From NCBI GenBank assembly GCA_016715995.1, contig JADJXF010000016.1:1-29813 (forward strand): a stretch of DNA of 29,813 nt, written 5' to 3'. Position numbers and translations under genes: made by a program. Position 1 is the first letter of the stretch; each line of letters starts with the position of its first letter. The notes under the pieces are model-generated. The model was not told the origin of the DNA. It made no database searches and was given only the letters and a program-made list of their open reading frames with translations. Of this stretch, positions 23,258 through 29,813 are shown piece by piece. The stretch comes from Flavobacteriales bacterium (GTDB lineage Bacteria; Bacteroidota; Bacteroidia; Flavobacteriales_F; PHOS-HE28).

Positions 23258-23708
23258 ATGAGTCTGAAGACCTACTTCGCCAACCCGCACACTCAACCGT
23301 ACAGGAACAACTGGTGGAGACCTGGTTCATCCGTGATTACATCCTGCACGCCACGCGCCAAAGTCGAACCCCGTTGGTGGCGCATTCGGACATAGACCTG
23401 TTCGGCTTCGACCTGATCCTGGCCTGCAGGACCGGGGGACCAACTGTTGCGCGTGCAGCTGAAGGCCTTCAACGGCCGAACACGCATGTGGGACGTGCAC
23501 AAGGTCTTGCTGCAACAGGGCGGGATTGGTGATCGCCAACCCTTCCTTCAACGGGGCGGAACCGACCATCACCTCCCGCTGCCTGACCCCGGAAGGGCGG
23601 ACCCGTGCGCTAGGCCGCACACCGCGCAAGGCCCATACCGGCAAGTGCATGGTGAAGTTCGGCGATGTGAAAGTGGTGGAGGACCTGTTGCATTTATTCG
23701 AGGTGTGA
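23258..23708 (+). CDS. Small PD-(D/E)XK nuclease-like protein (frameshifted)
   Basis: About 150 residues reconstructed across shifts near 23300, 23430 and 23520: MSLKTYFANPHTQP, then EQLVETWFIRDYILHATRQ, SDIDLFGFDLIL, LLRVQLKAFNGRT, MWDVHKVLLQQG and a C-terminal part ending KVVEDLLHLFEV. The pattern of an acidic residue before a hydrophobic strand and then Q-x-K (IDLFGFDLIL ... VQLKA) resembles PD-(D/E)XK nucleases of the Q-x-K kind. I do not recognise a named family. It begins roughly 30 bases after mcrC on the same strand and closes the operon. It may be an accessory nuclease of the restriction locus. Because several breaks must be bridged, the exact protein sequence is uncertain. Confidence 0.55.
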
Positions 23709-23797
23709 CCCGAAAGCGCACACGATGCTCGCGCGTCCGTCCATAGGACTGTGTACTTGACAGGCCATCAGTGTAGGTGTGCGCCGTAGAGGATACC

Positions 23798-24198
23798 TAC
23801 CTCACGCGCTCGCGGAAGTGCCCTATGGTCTGCTCTGCATGGCTGGTGTTGGACTGCGGCACTGCCAACGTATCCCCTTGCACCACGAAGATCGCATCCT
23901 GCAGAAATTCTCGTCCCACCGCCAGCGCCCTCCAGCGGCAATTCCACCGCCCAGCCGGGTTCTGCGTGGCCGCTCTCGGGGTCGTACCCGGTTATACGGA
24001 TGGGCGTGTGCCCGAGCGTCACCAAGTGCGCATGGAGCTTGCGGTCGGCGACATTGCGCTCCTCGCTCCACGTCTCGCCGGTGGTGGCGTAGGCGGTGAG
24101 GATGACGAACTGGTCGGCCAGTCTTCCTGCGGTGCTTCGGTGCGGAAGCGCACCTGGAAGTAGGCCGGGTGGAAGTTGGTTGCTGGTGGCTGTGGCAT
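23798..24198 (-). CDS. DUF3293-domain protein (frameshifted)
   Basis: A - strand gene of about 133 residues, convergent with the defence operon. Read from ATG at 24198 it gives MPQPPATNFHPAYFQVRF, then after a shift near 24120 FVILTAYATTGETWSEERN, DRKLHAHLVTLGHTPIRITG, GWAVELPLE, and after a shift near 23940 FLQDAIFVVQGDTLAV, ending HFRERVR before TAG at 23800-23798. The I/L-T-A-Y/W start, the N about ten residues later and the final F-Q-x-A-I/V-F strand fit DUF3293, a small cytoplasmic family of unknown role. It is probably ordinary chromosomal content that marks the end of the defence locus. The frame breaks resemble those in neighbouring housekeeping genes. Confidence 0.65.
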
Positions 24199-24640
24199 TG
24201 GAGGGTTCAAGTTGGTGTTAACGGCATCGGCGATGGGACAGGGTCGTGCGTTCATGCCTGGATCACTGGCAGAAAGTGCCGAGATGATCGCCCGGCCGTT
24301 CCTCGTTTCCCCACCTCTGGGTATTTCAATCCGCCGCCCCGCGCATTTGTTTCGGGCTATGCGCACGAAGCCGGCAACGGGTCGTTCGCGTTCTTGGCCG
24401 GGCGTGTTGCGCTTATCCACGCGCGCGCGCTGACGGCCTCGCCCTGCAGCATGTGCCATAGCAGCATGTTGGCCAGGACTGCCTCATGGCAGGCCGATGG
24501 CTGGTCCCACGAGGCAGTCCCTGCGAAGGGTGGAGGAATGAACGGTGCCCCGTGTGCGCATCAGCGCGCGACTTCGGCAAGCGCTTGCGCCAAGCAGGGT
24601 ATCAACTTCAGCGCAATCAGGCTTTCACCGGGCCTTCACC
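24199..24640. other. Intergenic region without a recognisable gene
   Basis: No frame here resembles a known protein on either strand. A - strand stretch around 24380-24500 can be read as LANMLLWHMLQGEAVSARAW, which might be a decayed or error-broken gene, but I cannot support it. The region contains a long inverted repeat (24476-24520) and a 9-bp direct repeat GCAGCATGT (24446-24454 and 24461-24469). Confidence 0.4.
24476..24520. repeat. Long inverted repeat (hairpin)
   Basis: GGACTGCCTC (24476-24485) and GAGGCAGTCC (24511-24520) are perfectly complementary. After one A-C mismatch the stem continues for three more pairs (TGG/CCA), leaving a loop of about 17 bases. Neither side has a T-run, so it is not a standard terminator. 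Confidence 0.75.
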
Positions 24641-24675
24641 CGAAAAGCGAAAGAGCCACCCCCTCGGATGGCTCT
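24640..24675 (-). terminator. Rho-independent terminator of the DEAD-box helicase gene
   Basis: On the - strand a 7-bp stem AGAGCCA (24675-24669) / TGGCTCT (24658-24652) is followed by TTCGCTTTT (to about 24643). It lies about 20 bases after the helicase stop at 24695. Confidence 0.8.
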
Positions 24676-24694
24676 CTCAATGGAGTCCGTTCGA

Positions 24695-26071
24695 TCAGCT
24701 TCGCTTGAACCACTTCAGGATCCCGGAGCCTTTTTCCTCGGACTTCTTCGGAGCTTTCGTCGTGTTCTCTTCATCGAAGATCTCCTTGGTCAGCTTCGCG
24801 TAGTCGGGCTTGCCGGCGCTCTGGCGGTTCTCGTTCGGGCGGTTGTCGGTGCGCGGCGCTTGCGGACGGCTGTCGCGATGGCCACCGGAACGTTGCGGCC
24901 CACGGTCGTGGCGGCGCTCGCCATTGCGCGCTTGTTGCGGACGGTCGCTGCGCTGCTCGTTCGAGCGCGGGTGCTGCGGACGTCCCGTCGATTGGCGGGA
25001 AGGGCGTGACTCGTTGGAACGCCCATGTTGCGGGCGCTGCTCACGGGGCTGGCCTCCAACTGGAGCCGGGCTGCGCTGTCCATCGCGACGATCGCCGCTG
25101 CGCTCGCCCGATGCGCGCTGCGGGCGCCCTTCGTTGCGGTCGCCGCCGGAGCGCGAGCGTTGGTTGCCGCCACGTCCGGGTCCGCGTGGCCGACGCGGCT
25201 CGCGCACTTCGGGCTCGGCTTTCTTCGGGCCGCCGGTCATCACGAAGGGGTGGTCGGTGAGCACCGGCACCTCGCGCTTGATCAGGCGCTGGATGTCGCG
25301 CAGGTATTCCTTCTCTTCATGGTCGCAGAAGGAGAGGGCCTTGCCGCTGGCGCTGGCGCGACCGGTGCGGCCGATGCGGTGCACGTAGGTCTCGGGGATG
25401 TTCGGGATGTCGAAGTTGAACACGTGCGTGAGGCCGTCGATGTCGATGCCGCGCGCAGCAATGTCCGTAGGCCACCAGCGCACGAAGCTTGCCTTCGCGG
25501 AAGAAGAAGAGCGTCTGCCGCTTGCGCGGCAAGGCCGCGACGACGCGGCGCACGTCATGGATGAAGCCCATGTCGAGCATGCGGTCGGCTTCATCGAGCC
25601 CGAAGACCTCGAGCCCATTCAAGTGGACATAGCCCTGTCCCATGAGGTCGAGCAGTCGGCCGGGCGTGGCCACTACGATATCCACTCGCGGTGCAGGGCA
25701 TCGGTCTGCGGCTTCTGGCCCACGCCACCGAAGACGAGCGCGGTGTGCTTCAGGTTCAGATGGCGGCCCTAGGAGCTGAAGCTCTCACCGATCTGGATGG
25801 CCAATTCGCGGGTGGGGTGGTCAGGATCGAACGCGGATGGCCTTCTTGGGTCCGACTGCCGGCTTCTGTTGGAGCTCCTGCCAGGATCGGGATGGCGAAG
25901 GCCGCGGTTTTCCCGTGCCCGTTTGCGCGCAACCGAGCAGGTCGCGCCCTTGTGTGAGGTGCGGGATGGCCTGTTGCTGAATGGGGGTGGGGTGGGGTGT
26001 AGCCTTCTTCGTGAAGGGCTTTCCAAGATGGGCTCGATGAGCTCGAGGTCGTTGAACGTGGTACGTTCCAT
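24695..26071 (-). CDS. RhlE-type DEAD-box RNA helicase (frameshifted, with an internal deletion)
   Basis: An ATP-dependent RNA helicase expected to act in RNA folding, ribosome assembly or decay. From ATG 26071: MERTTFNDLELIEPIL, the Q motif TPIQQQAIPHL, Walker A AQTGTGKTAAF, TPTREL-type motif Ia (about 25795), VATPGRLLDLMGQ (motif Ib), DEAD box LDEADRMLDMGF (about 25580), then TLFF. Directly after TLFF the sequence jumps to REGKLRALV (about 25480-25510), then DIAARGIDIDG and HRIGRTGRA. About 130 residues that should hold motif III (SAT) and the first half of the second RecA domain are missing. The C-terminus is a 170-residue Arg/Gly/Pro/Gln-rich disordered tail ending ILKWFKRS, typical of RhlE proteins in this phylum. 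Several 1-base shifts also occur (for example near 25460, 25680, 25770, 25910, 26020). The deletion may be real or an assembly fault. Confidence 0.82.
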
Positions 26072-26180
26072 AGGTATGCGCCATAGCCTCGGCGCCAAGG
26101 TGTTGTGATGTGCGCGAAGCCTTGCCTTCGCACGCACCGGTTAGGTGTTTGTTGTTGCCCCAGACATTCCGGTCCGGCTT

Positions 26181-26197
26181 GCCTGCCGAAGGCAGGC
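26181..26197. repeat. REP-like hairpin
   Basis: A perfect 7-bp inverted repeat GCCTGCC (26181-26187) / GGCAGGC (26191-26197) with loop GAA. Its form is that of short palindromes often dispersed between genes; no second full copy is present in this window. Confidence 0.6.
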
Positions 26198-26237
26198 GTT
26201 CAATGCTCCGCTGGGAGATCGCGCCTGGACAGGTCAT

Positions 26238-26255
26238 CCGTGACTCCCGTCACGG
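26238..26255. repeat. Hairpin in the divergent region
   Basis: A perfect 7-bp stem CCGTGAC (26238-26244) / GTCACGG (26249-26255) with loop TCCC. No T-run follows on either strand. It might be a structured leader element or a protein-binding palindrome. Confidence 0.55.
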
Positions 26256-26531
26256 GGAAAAGCTGGGCGCTTGGGGCGTCATCGGTCCTTCCGATGCGGG
26301 GGCGAAAGTAGGCCTTACCGACTGTTGTGGCGATGCATCCGTCGCCCGAAGGTGATTTCGTGGATAAGGGGGCACGGTCGTCTGTTGCCAATTCGCTCCG
26401 GTAGAAACCAATTGGTGGATGGTCCCGTTCCAGCGCCCGCCCTCAACTCACATGGGCACCGACTGACATGGAACGCATCCTCCACCGTTTCGCTCGAAGC
26501 CCGCTACCAACGCGAGCGGCACATCAACCAC

Positions 26532-29500
26532 ATGCTGAGGCTCAGCCTCTTGCTGTGGGCCATTCGGTGCTTCACCGGCGCGGCCTTCGCGCAAGAGGTC
26601 GTTGACCGCTTCAACCGCGCCAACAGCAACACGGTGGGCGGCGGCTGGACGGGACAGAAACAGCAGGGCAGGCCGCATCGTCGACGGCAACCAGTTGCGC
26701 TTGGCCCGCACCGGGACCGGCAACAACCGCCAGTTCGTTACGCAAACAACGCCGGGCTCGTACCTCACCACGCTCAATCAGAACAACTGCACCCTCACTC
26801 GGGCCTTCAGCTTCAGGCAAAAGCGAGAGTGATGGAGAGCTCAGCGGCTTCGATGGCGGTGATGATGGCATGGCGGTAGTGCTGGCGGGCTCAACGCCAA
26901 TCTGACCCTGGGCCAGGGGCTATGCCGTGGTGCTTGGCGAGAGCAGCAATACGGATGCGTGCGCCTAGTGCGCTACAACAATGTGGTCTCGACGCGGACG
27001 CCAACCTCAACACCATCATCCAGGCCGGCAACTTCGACAACGACTATCTCGATGTGCGCGTGACCTACGTGCCCTCGACCGATACCTGGAGCCTCTTCCT
27101 ACCGCGACAACGGCAATACCCGCTTCGGCGATCCGCTCACGGCGGCGACCTCGGCCGGCTCGGCGGTCGATGCGACCATATACCGGCACCGGTTTGCCGA
27201 TCATCGGCTGCTTGTGGAACCACGATGGTGACACCGGTGAGAACGCCGTCTTCGACAACATCCACGTACCGGGGGGCTGCCCACTTTGCCCTCGATCGCC
27301 GCCTAGCGCCAGCATCTGTGATGGCGCTAACGTTGACCTGACCGCCTCGGCTTCGAGCACCACCACCGCGCGCGTCACCTTCCAGCAGCACCGGAGGACC
27401 GAGCGCCGAGCGTATCCGGCGCCAACGATAGATCCGTTTACCCTTGGAACGTGAGCGTGAGCGGCCTGCCCACCAGCGGCGTCACCGTCGAAAGCGTCAC
27501 CCTGAACGGCGTTACGCACACCTACCCCGACGATCTGGATATCCTGCTCAATCCGCCACGGGCACCAATGTCATCCTCGCAGGCGACGTTGGCGGCGGAA
27601 CCGATATCACCAGCGAAAATTTCGTATTCATGGACGGCGAGTCCGCGATGGCCGATAATGCCGTGAACAGGTCTGGCATCTACGCGCCTACAATAGCGGA
27701 ACACCGGATAGCTGGCCCCACCACGCCCGGCCCCGGCTCCTTCACCCAATCCAGCCCGAGCCTCTCGCTCTTCACCCGGAAGTTCAACAGCACATGGGGC
27801 TTGCTCATTCGTGATGATGCGAATACCGACAGTGGTTCACGTTGCGAGTTGGACATCACCTTCACCTACACGAGCACGGTCACGCCACCTGGGGCCCGGC
27901 CGCCGGCCTGGAGCGGAACCACGGGACCACCGTTACCGCCTACCTGCGGGCACCAGCACCTGCACCGTAACCGCTGCGCATTCCGGGCAATGGTTGCACG
28001 CGCTCTGCCGACGTCACGGTGACCGTGGGCGGATGCACCACCCTACAGCCGGGCCACCGGCGATGCGAGCGACGCCATTTGGGGGCACTACGCCCTCCGG
28101 GTTGCCAGCGCCTGGCGCGGTCACGTTCACGGCGGACAACAACATGGTTGTGACAGAACCGGGCATAGCGTGACGAATGACGGGGCTACGCCTGTAAGTT
28201 AGGGACCTCACCGTGGAGACCGGCGGCACCACGGTCCTGGATGCTGGCGGCACTTACCTGAACGGTACGAGTGCGACCATCGATGGCACGCTCACCGCCA
28301 ACGACAACAGCACATTCGCCATTGCAGGAAGCGGCGCGAAGACGCTCTCCTTAGCCAGCACCACGAGCTTCTGGGACACCACTGCTGATGCCCCTGATGG
28401 CAAAACCGTGACCGGCACCATTCACATGCGCGGCACCTGTTGCTCGACGGTAGCAACTTCGATTACCGGCAACCCGGTGGTGATGCGCAGCACTCCGGCC
28501 TACACCGGTCGGTTAGGGACCTGTTAGCGCCGCCGCCAGTTACACCCGGCAACATGCGCATGGAGCGTTTCATTCCCTCAGGTGCCACCAACTCGCGGCT
28601 CATTGGCAGCCACGACGGAACCGTCGCGTATCGCACCTGCAGGACGAGCTACTTCACGGCCAGTTACCCCGGCTCGCAGTACCCCAACTTCTTCGACCCC
28701 GTGGGAAGCGGCGTCTACTGGCCAGCATCCGCTGCTGACGAGGACAACACCGGCGCTTCCGGTGAACAACGGCCTGCAGGGCGTGAGCAGCAAACCAGGA
28801 CTTGCTTATCGGTCAGGGCTTCGCAGCCTGGTGCGGCAGAAGCTTGACCCACTACGGCTTTCACCATCGACCTGGAGAACAATGCGCCCGTGATCGCGCT
28901 ACGCCCATCACCTTACCGATGGCCTACAATACCGGCAATCCATCCGTGGACGGCTGGAACCTGGTAGCCAATCCGCTGCCCAGCCCATCGCCTTCGATCG
29001 AGATCGCGCGGCGCTGATGTGAGACTACGTGACCTACTTGAAATAGGCTGGGTAACGGCCGCCAGGACATCGGCCCGAACGCCGACACCAGCAACAGTAC
29101 CAACACCATCCAGAGCATGCGGGGCTTCTATCCCCGAAGGCCATTGGCTCACTGTGAGATACCACCGTGAGCAGGGCGCCAAGGTGGCCAGCAACAACGG
29201 CGGCTTCTTCGGAGGAGGGAAGAGAGAGCGGGCCCCGATCTCTTGCGCCTGCACATCGCCAGCGGCAGACACCGCTAGCGATGAGACCGTGGTAGTATTC
29301 AACGCCGGCGAGCCCTCGTTCACCAGCAACGATGTGCCTCCAGTTCAACTTCGGCCATCCGCAGGCGCCGCGCATCGGCACCACGGCTGATGCGGTGGAC
29401 CTGGCCATCAACGCGTACGGAGCATTCAGCAGCGCGATCCGGATTCCGTGCTCATGCACATCCCTGTCACCGGCACCTACGCTTACCGCAACGGGCATCG

Positions 29501-29813
29501 AACAGGTGGGCCTCACCTGCATCCTTGGAGGACCTTGTCGCTGGAACCCGGTTCACCACGCTTGAAGAAGCACCTACAACCCCAGCGCAGGGCTGGCGCC
29601 AACGCCGAGAGCCGCGCTTCCCTGAGTACGCCGGTGCCCCGGTGCCGGTTGCTGCGACGGATGCCCTGTGCCACAGCCAGGCCAACGGTGGCGCCGAGAT
29701 CGTTCTCGCGGAGGCGCTGCCGACGTGACCATCTACGGCGACATGGGGCCAGGCGGTCAGCAGCATTACGGCGAAGGCACTGGCCTTCGATAACCTGCCT
29801 GCCGGCGATTACG
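26532..29813 (+). CDS. Large secreted multidomain beta-rich protein (3'-truncated, heavily frameshifted)
   Basis: At least 1,090 residues, running off the window. ATG 26532 begins a signal peptide (MLRLSLLLWAIRCFTGAAFA, cut before QEVVDRF). The reading then alternates between frames many times. Recognisable parts in order: a concanavalin/LamG-like domain (VVDRFNRANSN, then DNDYLDVRVTYVPSTDTWSL and VFDNIHV, about 26600-27270); a proprotein-convertase-type P-domain (VSGLPTSGVTVESVTLNG, THTYPDDLDILL, ADNAVNRSGIYAPT, SLSLFTRKFNSTWGLLI, about 27450-27880); Ig-like segments around 27900-28030; a beta-strand repeat stretch (ATIDGTLTANDNSTFAI, about 28200-28400); and a region with WNLVANPLPSP (about 28950-28990). 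No sorting domain is seen because the end is missing, but T9SS export is likely. The protein is probably an outer-surface or extracellular adhesin-like product. Confidence 0.7.

Larger units (their letters stand above)
26072..26531. other. Divergent intergenic region between helicase and secreted-protein genes
   Basis: The two flanking genes are divergent, so promoters for both should lie here. I see no clear TAnnTTTG element. Two strong hairpins at 26181-26197 and 26238-26255 lie on the helicase side and would be in its 5' leader if transcription starts far upstream. No gene is supported. Confidence 0.5.

Noticed and set aside
24809..25388. Arg-rich open frame of 192 codons on the + strand
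   Set aside because: It is the antisense reading of the repetitive Arg/Gly/Pro/Gln tail of the DEAD-box helicase.

Overview
The window reads as a GC-rich (about 60% by eye) chromosomal segment of a Bacteroidota member, probably a Flavobacteriales-type organism. The reasons are a type IX secretion (T9SS) C-terminal sorting domain on a small secreted protein, a very large secreted beta-rich protein of the style common in that phylum, a Bacteroidota-style pyrB, a TAnnTTTG-type promoter element, and the pyrR-pyrB / STAS-rnz neighbourhood. No rRNA, tRNA, CRISPR array, transposase or integrase was found.

Layout: (1) 1-3512, housekeeping genes on the + strand: 3' part of pyrR, pyrB, a STAS-domain protein, a T9SS-sorted secreted protein with a clear terminator, and rnz (ribonuclease Z). 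(2) 3513-4226, a G-rich spacer with one doubtful 80-codon frame and an AT-richer stretch just before the next operon. (3) 4227-23708, one tightly packed + strand run of eight genes: a 1767-aa YprA/DUF1998-type helicase with a nuclease-like tail; a DrmD-like SNF2 helicase; a DUF4062-HATPase protein; a very large adenine-specific DNA methyltransferase; a 380-aa protein I cannot assign; an McrB-type AAA+ motor with an EVE domain; McrC nuclease; and a small PD-(D/E)XK-like protein. (4) 23798-26071 on the - strand: a DUF3293 protein and a RhlE-type DEAD-box RNA helicase with its terminator. (5) 26532-29813, a secreted multidomain protein that runs off the window.

The eight-gene run looks like a composite anti-phage locus. 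Its first half (fused YprA-like helicase, SNF2 helicase, methyltransferase) belongs to the DISARM / Druantia / ARMADA family of systems, and the helicase-methylase-ATPase content also recalls the system named Hma. Its second half is a type IV McrBC module with an EVE domain, of the kind that reads modified bases. Junctions are a 4-base ATGA overlap, gaps of 2, 55, 5 and 2 bases, a 14-base overlap and a gap of roughly 30, so co-transcription is very likely. The parts most likely to set specificity (the methyltransferase target-recognition region and the McrB EVE region) are visibly less GC-rich than the rest of their genes, which suggests module exchange.

Sequence quality is uneven. Genes in both flanks (pyrR, pyrB, STAS, rnz; mcrC onward, DUF3293, rhlE, the secreted protein) are broken by many 1-base shifts with the protein family conserved across each break, while 4.2-22.3 kb holds only one break, in the methyltransferase. 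This looks like consensus error rising toward the contig ends more than gene decay. I therefore give whole-gene spans for broken genes and describe the breaks.
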